This document shows, one piece after another, positions 1-7,170 of a stretch of 40,644 nt of DNA (position 1 is the stretch's first letter; each line of letters starts with the position of its first letter). This DNA comes from Thermoleophilaceae bacterium (GTDB lineage Bacteria; Actinomycetota; Thermoleophilia; Solirubrobacterales; Thermoleophilaceae), in contig JAICJV010000019.1 of NCBI GenBank assembly GCA_025928265.1, forward strand, positions 1 to 40,644, given 5' to 3'. A program made the position numbers and the translations under genes. A model generated the notes under the pieces. That model was not told where the DNA came from and ran no database searches. It was given only the letters and a program-made list of their open reading frames with translations.

Positions 1-287
1 CCGAATGCGTCGAGCGCGACCAGCACGACGGTCTGGATCGCAATCCCGCCGAGGATGTTGCCGACGGCCACGCCGACGTCGCCCGACAGCGCCGCGCTCA
101 CCGTGATCGCGAGCTCGGGAAGATTTGTGGCGATCGCGAGAAGGATCAAGCCGCCCAGCGCAGCGCCCAACTGCAGCCGCATCGAGAGCACGTCGGTCTG
201 CTTCGACAACTCGATACCCGCGACCCAGATCGCGACCGCGGCAGCGGCGAAGATCAGCAGCAGGAGTCCCAGGGGGAGGCTAGTCAT
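1..287 (-). CDS. Sodium/calcium exchanger family membrane protein (partial)
   Basis: Reading leftward from an ATG at 285-287, the frame is open to the window edge (95 residues), so this is the N-terminal part only. It begins with a hydrophobic helix (MTSLPLGLLLLIFAAAA) followed by a short polar stretch. Next comes ATNLPELAITVSAALSG and then VAVGNILGGIAIQT. This pairing of a T-N-x-P-E motif with a G-N-x-x-G motif is the alpha-repeat signature of the CaCA (Ca2+/cation antiporter) superfamily, whose members exchange cations against Na+ or H+ across the plasma membrane. The conserved acidic residue of the motif (the E of NLPE) is present. Substrate cannot be told from this fragment. Confidence 0.8.
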   Translation of the reverse strand, partial: MTSLPLGLLLLIFAAAAVAIWVAGIELSKQTDVLSMRLQLGAALGGLILLAIATNLPELAITVSAALSGDVGVAVGNILGGIAIQTVVLVALDAF

Positions 288-303
288 CGCGCTGTGCCAC
301 TCA

Positions 304-377
304 CGCCCCCGGCAGGATTCGAACCTGCGACCTAACGGGTAGAAGCCGTCCGCTCTGATCCACTGAGCTACGGGGGC
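304..377 (-). tRNA. tRNA-Arg (anticodon TCT)
   Basis: Read on the minus strand the sequence folds as a complete cloverleaf. The acceptor arm is GCCCCCG/CGGGGGC (371-377 with 305-311), the D arm GCTC/GAGC, the anticodon stem GACGG/CCGTT with loop CTTCTAC, and the T arm GCAGG/CCTGC enclosing TTCGAAT. Anticodon TCT reads AGA (arginine). The discriminator base is G (304) and CCA is not encoded. It lies between the exchanger gene and the helicase gene, all on the minus strand. Confidence 0.95.
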
Positions 378-414
378 TCGCCGCAATCGAGGCTACCCAC
401 GGGGCCGGTCCTCG

Positions 415-2028
415 TCACTCGGGCCTGAGCAGTCCGCGCTCCTCCACCATCGCGAGGCCGAGCTTCTTGTAGCCGACCGAGTCGAAGAGCACCACAACCT
501 CGCCCTCCTCGTAGCGCTGGACGAGCCCTCCGCCCCACTTCGAGTGGACCACGCGCGACCCGGCGGGGAACGGGCCCTCCGCCACGGCCTCGACGAGGCC
601 GGCATCGTCGTTGTCGCAGTTCCCGCACGGCGGCTCGAAGCGCTCGCCGAAGTAGGTGAGGATGAACTCGCGCCGGCAGGTGGAGGAGTCGGCGTAGGCG
701 CCCATCATCTGCACGCGCGAGCGGTCGAACTCCTCACGGTCGCCCTGCGCCGCCACCGCCTCGCCGACCTTCTCGTCGAGGTGGTCGACGACGCCTGTCG
801 GCCGCACGTCGCCGCTGGCCAGCACCTGCACCGCGCCCACGTCCTCGAGCCGGCTCACCGCCGTCGTCAGCTTGGACTGCGAGAGCCCGAGTTCCTCACG
901 CAGTTCGCCCGCGGGGACGGGCGTCGCGTGCTCGCGCACGGTCTCCGCCACCACGCGGATCTGCTCCTGGTCGACCTGTCCCCCGCCCGCGAAGAAACGG
1001 CGCAGACCGAGGTCCTCGGCGCGGTGGAAGAGGATCGCACGGGCGGGCTCACCGTCGCGGCCGGCACGACCTATCTCCTGGTAATAGGAGTCCACCGAGT
1101 CGCTCGGCTCGGAGTGGAACACGAAGCGCACGTTGGGCTTGTCGATACCCATCCCGAACGCCGTGGTGGCCACGACCACGTCGACCTCGTCGCCCATGAA
1201 GCGCTCCTGCGCCTCGAGCCGGTCGGGTTTGCGCATGCCGCCGTGGTAGTGGACGGCGTCGACCCCTTCGGCACGGAGCTCCGCCGCCACCTCTTCGGCG
1301 AGCTTCCGCGTCGCGCAGTAGACGATCCCGGGCTTGGGCTCGTGGAGCACGCGCTCGAGCAGCGCGCGCCGCTTGTGCGCCGCCTCGTGGAAGCGTTCGA
1401 CGCCGAGCCAGATGTTGGGCCGGTCGAAGCCGCGCACCAGCACGTCGGGCTCGCGCATGTAGAGACGCTCGACGATCTCCTCGCGCACCGGCGGCGAAGC
1501 GGTCGCGGTGAGGGCGAGGATCGGCGGGCGGCCGATCGCCTCTGCGACGGCGCCGAGCTTGAGGTAGTCGGGCCGGAAGTCGTGGCCCCACTCGCTGATG
1601 CTGTGGGCCTCGTCGACCACGAACAGCGACGGCTCGGCCGCCGCCACCTCAGCCAGGACCTCCTCGTTCGAGAGCTGCTCGGGCGACAGGAACAGGAACT
1701 CGAGCTCGTCGTTCTCGAGCTCCTCGAGCGCCTCACGCCGCTGCGATTCCGGGATCAGCGAGTTCACGCCCGCGGCGCCGCCGGCTCCGCGCGTCTCGTC
1801 GAGGTCCTCGATCTGCTCCTGCTGGAGCGCGAGCAGCGGCGAGACGACGACGGTCGGGCCGGGGATCAGCAGCGCGGCTATCTGGTAGATCGCGGACTTC
1901 CCGTATCCGGTGGACATCACGGCAAGCACATCGCGACCGCCGGTGACGGCCTCGACGGCCTCGTGCTGACCGGGCCGCAGCCGCTCGTAGCCGAACACAT
2001 CCTTCGCCGCGCGCTCGATCCGATCCAT
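415..2028 (-). CDS. recQ: RecQ-family ATP-dependent DNA helicase
   Basis: A 537-residue superfamily 2 helicase that unwinds DNA 3' to 5', expected to act in recombination and repair. Motif 0 (LRPGQHEAV) precedes a Walker A at about 38-45 (MSTGYGKS), the DEAH box is at 139-142 (VVDEAHSISEWGHDFRPDY), and the late motifs include TTAFGMGIDKPNVRFVFH and QEIGRAGRDG. A cysteine set (CRREFILTYFGE, then CGNC) matches the RecQ zinc-binding subdomain. There is no HRDC domain. Instead the last ~50 residues (SRVVHSKWGGGLV onward) resemble the small Tudor-like tail of UvrD/PcrA. Walker A differs from the usual GGGKS by a Tyr. The start is ATG 2026-2028, divergent from the GNAT gene with 46 bp between. Confidence 0.93.
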   Translation of the reverse strand: MDRIERAAKDVFGYERLRPGQHEAVEAVTGGRDVLAVMSTGYGKSAIYQIAALLIPGPTVVVSPLLALQQEQIEDLDETRGAGGAAGVNSLIPESQRREALEELENDELEFLFLSPEQLSNEEVLAEVAAAEPSLFVVDEAHSISEWGHDFRPDYLKLGAVAEAIGRPPILALTATASPPVREEIVERLYMREPDVLVRGFDRPNIWLGVERFHEAAHKRRALLERVLHEPKPGIVYCATRKLAEEVAAELRAEGVDAVHYHGGMRKPDRLEAQERFMGDEVDVVVATTAFGMGIDKPNVRFVFHSEPSDSVDSYYQEIGRAGRDGEPARAILFHRAEDLGLRRFFAGGGQVDQEQIRVVAETVREHATPVPAGELREELGLSQSKLTTAVSRLEDVGAVQVLASGDVRPTGVVDHLDEKVGEAVAAQGDREEFDRSRVQMMGAYADSSTCRREFILTYFGERFEPPCGNCDNDDAGLVEAVAEGPFPAGSRVVHSKWGGGLVQRYEEGEVVVLFDSVGYKKLGLAMVEERGLLRPE

Positions 2029-2074
2029 TCGGGCGCCCTACCCGACCCGCATCGCGACTACGCTCGGCCGTCGA

Positions 2075-2695
2075 ATGTCAGCCGAGAGCGCCGAGCTACG
2101 CGATGGATCGAAGGTCGTCATGAGGCAGATAGAGCCTGACGACCTCGACCACCTGCGCGAGATCTGGGCAGGGCTGAGCGCGGATTCGCGCCGCCGTCGT
2201 TTCCTGTCCTCGTCGTCGGTCGCGAACGTCACCGACGCGGAGCTGCAGTACCTCGTCGACGTCGACCACCGCCGCCACGAAGCGATCATCGCCCTGGATC
2301 CGGAAGGTCGCGGCCTCGGCGTCGCGCGTTACGTGCGCCCTCCCGGCGACCGCGAGTCGGCTGAGGTCGCGGTTGTGGTGGTCGACGAGTGGCACAACCG
2401 CGGGCTCGGCACCGCGCTGCTCGACCGCCTGACCGACAGCGCGCGGGCGAACGGGATCGCCCGCTACACCGCGGTCGTCTCCGAGGACAACGACGTGGTG
2501 CTGCGGGCGCTCGAGCGTGCCGGCGCCGCGCCGACGAACGACAGCGAGGACGGCGAGATCGAGTTCGTGTTCGACGTGCCGGCCGAGGGCATCGGCGACC
2601 GTCTCGCCGCCGCGTTGCGGGTGGCGGCACTGGCGCCGGTCGACTTCCTCACCGCTTCCGTCGCGCGCCTGGCGATCTGGAGGCGATGGCACTGA
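2075..2695 (+). CDS. GNAT family N-acetyltransferase
   Basis: A 206-residue protein with an N-terminal GNAT fold. The segment VVVDEWHNRGLGTALLDRL (about residues 110-128) is the acetyl-CoA-binding motif A (R/Q-x-x-G-x-G). The opening LRDGSKVVMRQIEPDDLDHL and the phrase LSADSRRRRF resemble the GNAT domains found fused to NDP-forming acyl-CoA synthetases, such as the one at 26965 here. The C-terminal ~50 residues are Ala-rich and probably helical. The acceptor substrate is unknown. The gene overlaps the following hydrolase start by 10 bp, so the two are probably co-transcribed. A TACGCT hexamer at 2059-2064 could be its -10 element. Confidence 0.85.
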   Translation: MSAESAELRDGSKVVMRQIEPDDLDHLREIWAGLSADSRRRRFLSSSSVANVTDAELQYLVDVDHRRHEAIIALDPEGRGLGVARYVRPPGDRESAEVAVVVVDEWHNRGLGTALLDRLTDSARANGIARYTAVVSEDNDVVLRALERAGAAPTNDSEDGEIEFVFDVPAEGIGDRLAAALRVAALAPVDFLTASVARLAIWRRWH

Positions 2696-3531
2696 TCACC
2701 GACGTGCCGGGCGTCCGCGCCGGCCACTGGACCGACGAGCGCGCGCAGACGGGCTGCACGGCGATCCTCTTCCCGGACGGCACGCGCGCGTCGGGCGAGG
2801 TGCGCGGCGGCGCGCCGGCCACGCGCGACTTCGAGCTGCTGGCACCGGAGCGGACGGTGGACCGCATCGACGCGCTGATGCTGTGCGGCGGCTCGGCGTT
2901 CGGCCTGGCAGCCTGCGACGGCGCGATGCGCTTCTGCGAGGAGACCGGGCGCGGCTTCCCGACGCCCGGTGGGCCGGTGCCGATCGTGGTGGGCGCCGCC
3001 ATCTTCGACCTGGCGGTGGGCGACGCCACGGTGCGCCCGTCCGCGGCCGAGGGCTACGCGGCGTGCGCCGCCGCCGACTCGGACGAGCCGCTTGCCGGGG
3101 GACTCGTGGGCGCCGGCACGGGTGCCACCGTCGGCGCGTGGCGCGGGGCGCCGCGGCCCGCCGGGATCGGCACCGCCACGCTGCGCGACGGCGCGCTCGT
3201 GGTGGCGGCGCTTGCGGTGGTGAACGCGTCGGGCGACGCATACGACCCGGCGGCACCGCCGCCCGCCCCGCCCGGCCCTCCGCCCTTCCCGGTCGAGAAC
3301 ACCACCCTCGCCCTGGTGGCCACGAACGCGCGTCTGTCGAAGCTCGACTGCCTGCGCGTCGCCCAGTCCGGGCACGCCGGCATGTCCCGGGCGCTCGAGC
3401 CGGCGCACACGGCGTTCGACGGCGACGCGGTGATCGCGGCCGCGACGGGCACGGAGGACGCCGAGCCAGAATACGTCCGCGTGCTCGCCGCGCGCGCGGT
3501 GGAGGCGGCGATCCGCTCGCGACTCGACTGA
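2686..3531 (+). CDS. P1 family peptidase / NylC-DmpA-type self-processing hydrolase
   Basis: A 281-residue member of the P1 (S58) family, N-terminal-nucleophile amidases that cleave themselves in two. It starts MALITDVPGVRAGHWTD, a typical opening, and carries LCGGSAFGLAACDG in the first half. The likely self-cleavage point is between Asn205 and Thr206 in VENTTLALVATNARL, which would expose Thr206 as nucleophile. That N/T arrangement is the one of NylC-type hydrolases, rather than the G/S of DmpA. A Pro/Ala-rich stretch (about 185-200) just before the site is probably a flexible loop. ATG 2686 was chosen because an upstream extension would run antisense-like through the GNAT gene, and GGAGG at 2679-2683 precedes it, although closely. 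Natural substrate is unknown. Confidence 0.88.
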   Translation: MALITDVPGVRAGHWTDERAQTGCTAILFPDGTRASGEVRGGAPATRDFELLAPERTVDRIDALMLCGGSAFGLAACDGAMRFCEETGRGFPTPGGPVPIVVGAAIFDLAVGDATVRPSAAEGYAACAAADSDEPLAGGLVGAGTGATVGAWRGAPRPAGIGTATLRDGALVVAALAVVNASGDAYDPAAPPPAPPGPPPFPVENTTLALVATNARLSKLDCLRVAQSGHAGMSRALEPAHTAFDGDAVIAAATGTEDAEPEYVRVLAARAVEAAIRSRLD

Positions 3532-3532
3532 C

Positions 3533-3946
3533 TCAGACGGCGCTGAGCGGCCGGCCCTGGACCGGTACCGACTGGTCGATCGCCGTGAGCTCGAGCAGCC
3601 GGATGATGTGCGGCATCGGATTGCTGATGACGAGCGCCGTGCCGGCACGCCGGCCGCGGCGCGCGGAGTCGAGGATCGCGCGCAGGCCCGACACGTCCAC
3701 GAAGCTGAGCTGCGCGAGGTCGAGCACGATCTCGGTCGGGTGGTCGCGTTCGACGGCCTCCAGCTCGCGGCGGAGGACGGCGGCACTCGACATGTCGAGC
3801 TCGCCGCGAAGCTCCATCCGAACCTGTCGATCTCGGTGTACGGAGGAGACCTCGAACGGCGGTAGGGCGGGCGCCAGCATCAGACGCGACCCTAACCCGG
3901 CGGTCACCGCCGCGCCACCCCGCGAACGCGCCGCTTGAGTATCCAT
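3533..3946 (-). CDS. STAS-domain anti-sigma factor antagonist
   Basis: A 137-residue STAS protein of the SpoIIAA/RsbV type. The core RGELDMSSAAVLRRELE is followed by IVLDLAQLSFVDVSGLRAI, where the Ser in DVSG sits at the usual phosphorylation site. Such proteins release a sigma factor by binding its anti-sigma kinase when unphosphorylated. No kinase or cognate sigma gene is adjacent, so the partner must lie elsewhere. A second possible start, ATG at 3878-3880 (MLAPALPPFEV), would remove 22 poorly conserved residues. It ends within a few bases of the convergent hydrolase gene. Confidence 0.88.
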   Translation of the reverse strand: MDTQAARSRGGAAVTAGLGSRLMLAPALPPFEVSSVHRDRQVRMELRGELDMSSAAVLRRELEAVERDHPTEIVLDLAQLSFVDVSGLRAILDSARRGRRAGTALVISNPMPHIIRLLELTAIDQSVPVQGRPLSAV

Positions 3947-4000
3947 AACTGCGCCCTTGCAAGAAACCTTGCATTTGCAGGAACTTCATCGCCATCTTGG

Positions 4001-4006
4001 TACTGT
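4001..4006 (+). promoter_or_regulatory. Putative -10 element upstream of the riboswitch
   Basis: TACTGT, preceded by TTGG, fits the actinobacterial TANNNT -10 pattern. It would start transcription at about 4012-4014, right at the 5' edge of the aptamer. No good -35 is at the correct spacing. TTGCAG at 3975-3980 is 20 bp away, slightly far. Several TTGCA words (3956-3980) cluster just upstream. Confidence 0.4.
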
Positions 4007-4010
4007 GCCG

Positions 4011-4150
4011 CGCTCATTCGCCGAGTCCCCGTCGTCGGAGGCGGGGAGCGGGGGAACCACTGCGGCCCCTGAGCCGCGGGGGCGAATCGCCGTGCCGCCA
4101 CGGCGTAGCGCATGTGCGCGAGCCCGTCAGCTCACCCCGTAGGCGCGAAG
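4011..4150 (+). ncRNA. Cyclic di-AMP riboswitch (ydaO-yuaA leader)
   Basis: This leader carries the conserved blocks of the ydaO/yuaA c-di-AMP aptamer in the right order. CGCCGAGTCC (4019-4028) begins it, followed by GGAGGCGGGGAGCGGGGGAACCA (4037-4059), GGGGGCGAATCGCC (4078-4091) and GTAGCGC (4105-4111). It closes with GAGCCCGTCAGCTCACCCCGTAGGCG (4120-4145). The terminal GGCG can pair with the opening CGCC to close P1. In actinobacteria this switch usually controls wall-hydrolase, Rpf-like and K+ transport genes, and is generally an OFF switch at high c-di-AMP. The downstream gene here is an NlpC/P60 hydrolase, the expected kind of target. No clear intrinsic terminator follows, so control of the ribosome site or RNA stability is possible. 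Confidence 0.92.
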
Positions 4151-4165
4151 AAAGGGATTGAAGGC

Positions 4166-5710
4166 ATGAAAGCTCCGCGCGACCTCGCGCGCGCTCGCTC
4201 GGGCGCGCGACAGATCGCACGTGCCGCCGCGCCGCCGGTGCCCGCGCTGGCAGGCCGGGCGGCGGTGCGCGACCTCACCGATCTCGGCGTCTGGGAAGAC
4301 TCGATCCGCCGCTCGCGCATGCGCCGCGACGCGCGCGACCGCCAGCTCAACTTCGGCCCCGTGACCGGCAAGCGCCTGGCCGTGCCGATGGCGATGCTCG
4401 CCGCCGGCCTGCTCGTGCGCGACGCGGTGGGTGACAACGGGTCGGGAGGACCCGCCACGGGCATCGCCCACGCCGAGCGCACGGCCGCGACCCACGCCGC
4501 GCCGGCGACGCACAGGGCCTCGACGCGCACCGTCGCCGCGCGGCCGCATCGCGCGACCGTCTCCTCCCCCACCCGCCACGCCGCCGCGCCGGCCGCCAAG
4601 CCCGCGAAGCGCGTCCGCCCGGCGAAGACGCGCGTGGGCGACGAACTCGTGAAGGGCGACCACGGCGCCGCCGTCGCCTTCATGCAGCGCGAGCTCGGCC
4701 TGCCGTCCGACGGCATCTACGGGCGCCACACGCTGGCCGCCGTCGAGCGGCTCCAGAAGCACCGCGGCCTTGCGGTCGATGGCACGGTCGGGCCCGCCAC
4801 GTGGCGCGCGCTGCGCTCGCCCGCCAAGTCGAGCGCCGCCCCGGCCAAGCCCGCCAAGCGCCCGCACGGGCACGGCGTGCGCGCGGTCCAGCAGGCGCTG
4901 GGTGTCCAGGCCGACGGCGTGTTCGGCAAGCAGACGGCGCACGCGGTGCGCGCGTTCCAGAAGGAGCACGACCTGAAGGCCGACGGCGTGGTCGGCCCCG
5001 CCACCTGGCACGCGCTGGGCGTGCCGAACGCCTCTGGCGTGCTGCGCCAGAAGCAGCCGAAGCGCCACGCGTCGTCGAACGGCGGCGAGCGCGTATCGGC
5101 GTCGCGCCGGATGGGCACGAGCGTGTCGGACCTCCAGCGCGCCCTCGGCATCCCGGTGGACGGCACCTTCGGCCCGCAGACCGCGCGCGCGGTGCGCCGC
5201 TTCCAGCGCCGCCACGGCCTCACCGCCGACGGCGTCGTCGGGCCGTCCACGTGGGCAGCGCTCGGGGTCAGCGGCAGCCACAGGGTCCTGAAGATCGAGC
5301 ACGCCTCCTCGCACCGCCATTCGAGCGGCGGCGGGAGCAGCAGCGGCGGCAGCGGAGGCGGCGCGATCGCCCGCGCGATCGCGGCGGCCAACGCCATCGC
5401 CACGCTCCCCTACAAGTGGGGCGGCGGCCACGGCTCGTGGCAGGACTCGGGCTACGACTGCTCGGGCTCCGTGTCGTACGTGCTGCATGCCGCGGGCGTG
5501 CTCTCGAGCCCGCTCGACTCGAGCGCGCTCATGAGCTACGGCGAGCCCGGTCCCGGCCGCTACATCACGATCTACGCGAACCCGGGCCACACATTCATGA
5601 CGATCAACGGCCGCCGCTTCGACACGGGGTACGGCGGCGAGGGCAACCGCTGGGCGTCCGGGTCGCGGCCCACGTCCGGCTTCGTCGTTCGCCACCCGCC
5701 GGGGCTCTGA
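4166..5710 (+). CDS. Secreted/membrane NlpC/P60 peptidoglycan hydrolase with three PG-binding domains
   Basis: A 514-residue wall hydrolase. A polar N-terminal ~70 residues is followed by a hydrophobic segment (AVPMAMLAAGLLV) that may act as a membrane anchor or late signal, then an Ala/Thr/Lys-rich linker. Three PG_binding_1 repeats follow, each with the DG-x-x-G...T-x-x-AV...Q and DG-x-VGP-x-TW signature (about residues 150-215, 230-295 and 310-370). After a Ser/Gly linker comes an NlpC/P60 domain with catalytic Cys432 (YDCSGSVSYVLHAAG) and His475 (NPGHTFMTI). It is expected to cut peptide cross-bridges of murein. Start ATG 4166 is chosen because an in-frame ATG at 4112 lies inside the riboswitch aptamer. 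Expression is presumably under c-di-AMP control. Confidence 0.92.
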   Translation: MKAPRDLARARSGARQIARAAAPPVPALAGRAAVRDLTDLGVWEDSIRRSRMRRDARDRQLNFGPVTGKRLAVPMAMLAAGLLVRDAVGDNGSGGPATGIAHAERTAATHAAPATHRASTRTVAARPHRATVSSPTRHAAAPAAKPAKRVRPAKTRVGDELVKGDHGAAVAFMQRELGLPSDGIYGRHTLAAVERLQKHRGLAVDGTVGPATWRALRSPAKSSAAPAKPAKRPHGHGVRAVQQALGVQADGVFGKQTAHAVRAFQKEHDLKADGVVGPATWHALGVPNASGVLRQKQPKRHASSNGGERVSASRRMGTSVSDLQRALGIPVDGTFGPQTARAVRRFQRRHGLTADGVVGPSTWAALGVSGSHRVLKIEHASSHRHSSGGGSSSGGSGGGAIARAIAAANAIATLPYKWGGGHGSWQDSGYDCSGSVSYVLHAAGVLSSPLDSSALMSYGEPGPGRYITIYANPGHTFMTINGRRFDTGYGGEGNRWASGSRPTSGFVVRHPPGL

Positions 5711-5731
5711 CCCGCCGCTAGCCTGGCGCGG

Positions 5732-6193
5732 GTGGATGTATGGCTGGCACGGCCCGACGAGGCCGATGACGTCGCGCGGCTGCTGATCGGCTTCCGCGAC
5801 TGGTACGGACGCGACGACCCGCCGGACGAGACGTTCCACGAGGGTGCCCGGCGGCTGATCGCGCGCGAGGACACCGAATACCTGCTGGCGCGTGCAGACG
5901 GTGGTGCGGAGGCCGGCGGAGTCTGCCAGCTGCGCTACCGCTACGGCGTCTGGATGGCGGCCGAGGACTGCTGGCTCGAGGACCTCTACGTGCGAGATTC
6001 CGACCGGCGGAAGGGGCTGGGCGAGGCGCTCGTGGGCAAGGCGATCGAGCGCGCGCGGGAGCGTGGCTGCGGCCGGATCGAGCTGGACGTGAGCGAGTCG
6101 AACCGCGGCGCCTGGGCGCTGTATGAGCGGATGGGCTTCTCGCCCGGCTACAAGCCGCCCGCGCCCAACGTGCTGATGGGGCTCAAGCTCTGA
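5732..6193 (+). CDS. GNAT family N-acetyltransferase
   Basis: A 153-residue single-domain GNAT starting at GTG (MDVWLARPDEADDVARLL). Motif A is DLYVRDSDRRKGLGEALV (R-x-x-G-L-G), and motif B includes LDVSESNRGAWALYERMGF, the usual end of the fold. It resembles aminoglycoside/ribosomal-protein-type small-molecule acetyltransferases. The acceptor is not predictable. TAGCCT at 5719-5724 lies 7 bases before the GTG, so the message may be leaderless. The gene converges on the methyltransferase gene with an 11 bp overlap. Confidence 0.87.
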   Translation: MDVWLARPDEADDVARLLIGFRDWYGRDDPPDETFHEGARRLIAREDTEYLLARADGGAEAGGVCQLRYRYGVWMAAEDCWLEDLYVRDSDRRKGLGEALVGKAIERARERGCGRIELDVSESNRGAWALYERMGFSPGYKPPAPNVLMGLKL

Positions 6194-6827
6194 GCGCCGA
6201 GTAGAACGCCAGCGTCCCGAACAGCGTTCGCAGCCGACCGTGCTCGCGAGCGCCGGACAGGCCCGCCGCCTCGATGATCGCGGGCAGCTCGCCGCGCACG
6301 TTGTCGCGCGTCGGCTCGAAGCCGTCGAGCAGCCGGATGCCCGTGAACGCGATCGCCATCAGAGGGTCCGACGGCCGCCCCCAGTCGGCCACGTGCAGCT
6401 CGCCGCCGGGCCGCAGCACCCGCCCCACCTCGATGAGCGCCTCCAGTTTCTGGCCACGCGTGAGGTGGTGGAGGAACAGGCTCGTGACGACGGCGTCGAA
6501 CGACGCGTCCTGGTAGGGGAGTTGCTGCGCCATCGCCTCGTCGAAGCGCACGCCCGGCGCCTTCACGCGCGCCCGCTCGAGCATCTCGGCGTCACCGTCG
6601 ACCCCCACGACCTCGGCTGCCGGCTCGCGCTCGGCGATCGCCCGCGCCAGCGTGCCGGTGCCGCATGCCAGGTCGAGGATGCGCTGACCCGGCCGCGGGT
6701 CGAGCTGGTCGAGCAGCCGCGCCTTGAAGGTGCGCTCGCGGGTGGTCGCAGCCACCACCGGGTCGTAGAAGCGCGTGAGGCTGCGCAGCCCGAGCGCGGG
6801 GACGTAGCGCGCGCGGGTCTCGCTCAC
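6183..6827 (-). CDS. SAM-dependent class I methyltransferase
   Basis: A 214-residue Rossmann-fold methyltransferase. The SAM-binding motif I is ILDLACGTGTLARAIAE, the acidic residue of motif II is in VVGVDGDAEML, and the post-motifs are FDAVVTSLFLHHL and VLRPGGELHVADWG. It looks like the UbiE/MenG-like type 11 group. The phrase LTRFYDPVVAATTRE near the N terminus is common in members acting on small molecules or lipids. The start is set at GTG 6825-6827 because it overlaps the stop of the upstream zinc-ribbon gene as GTGA. Upstream in-frame ATGs would run through that gene. Substrate unknown. Confidence 0.88.
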   Translation of the reverse strand: MSETRARYVPALGLRSLTRFYDPVVAATTRERTFKARLLDQLDPRPGQRILDLACGTGTLARAIAEREPAAEVVGVDGDAEMLERARVKAPGVRFDEAMAQQLPYQDASFDAVVTSLFLHHLTRGQKLEALIEVGRVLRPGGELHVADWGRPSDPLMAIAFTGIRLLDGFEPTRDNVRGELPAIIEAAGLSGAREHGRLRTLFGTLAFYSALRA

Positions 6828-7123
6828 GAACGCGCGCTGAGCCAGACGCGCACCTGGACGCGCGCGGGCCGCGTCGGAGCACTCAGCGACAGGAAATCGC
6901 GGACGGGCGCGTCGTGTGCGCAGACCGGGCACGACAGCGGGTCAGGCGGCAGCAGTGGCACGGGCCCGGGCGCCACCGGCGCATCGCACGCGGGACACGC
7001 GAGCGTGCCCACGGCCATGATCTGGCCGCGCGAGTCCTCCTGGATCTCGCGCGGGCCGGCGGGCTGCTCCATCGGCTCCGGCCGCAGTGGCTCGGCGCCG
7101 TCCATTCCTCGTGTGAGGCCCAT
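6824..7123 (-). CDS. Small zinc-ribbon-like protein
   Basis: A 99-residue protein with two CxxC pairs, ACPACDAP and SCPVCAHD, about 20 residues apart, as in a zinc ribbon. The rest includes a conserved-looking head (MGLTRGMDGAEPLRPEPMEQ) and a basic C-terminal tail. No enzymatic motif is present. It overlaps the methyltransferase start by 4 bp and probably forms a two-gene operon with it. TAGACT (7130-7135, minus strand) ends 6 bases before its ATG, consistent with a leaderless message. Function unknown. Confidence 0.75.
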   Translation of the reverse strand: MGLTRGMDGAEPLRPEPMEQPAGPREIQEDSRGQIMAVGTLACPACDAPVAPGPVPLLPPDPLSCPVCAHDAPVRDFLSLSAPTRPARVQVRVWLSARS

Positions 7124-7170
7124 GCGAAGAGTCTAGGCAGCGGCTCTCTCTGCGCATACCGTGTCGTGGC

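Noticed and set aside
544-2139. A 531-residue frame antisense to the helicase
   Set aside because: Shadow of recQ. It has no protein-like motif or ribosome site.
4112-4165. Upstream ATG start of the NlpC/P60 gene
   Set aside because: This stretch is part of the c-di-AMP aptamer, so it is unlikely to be coding.
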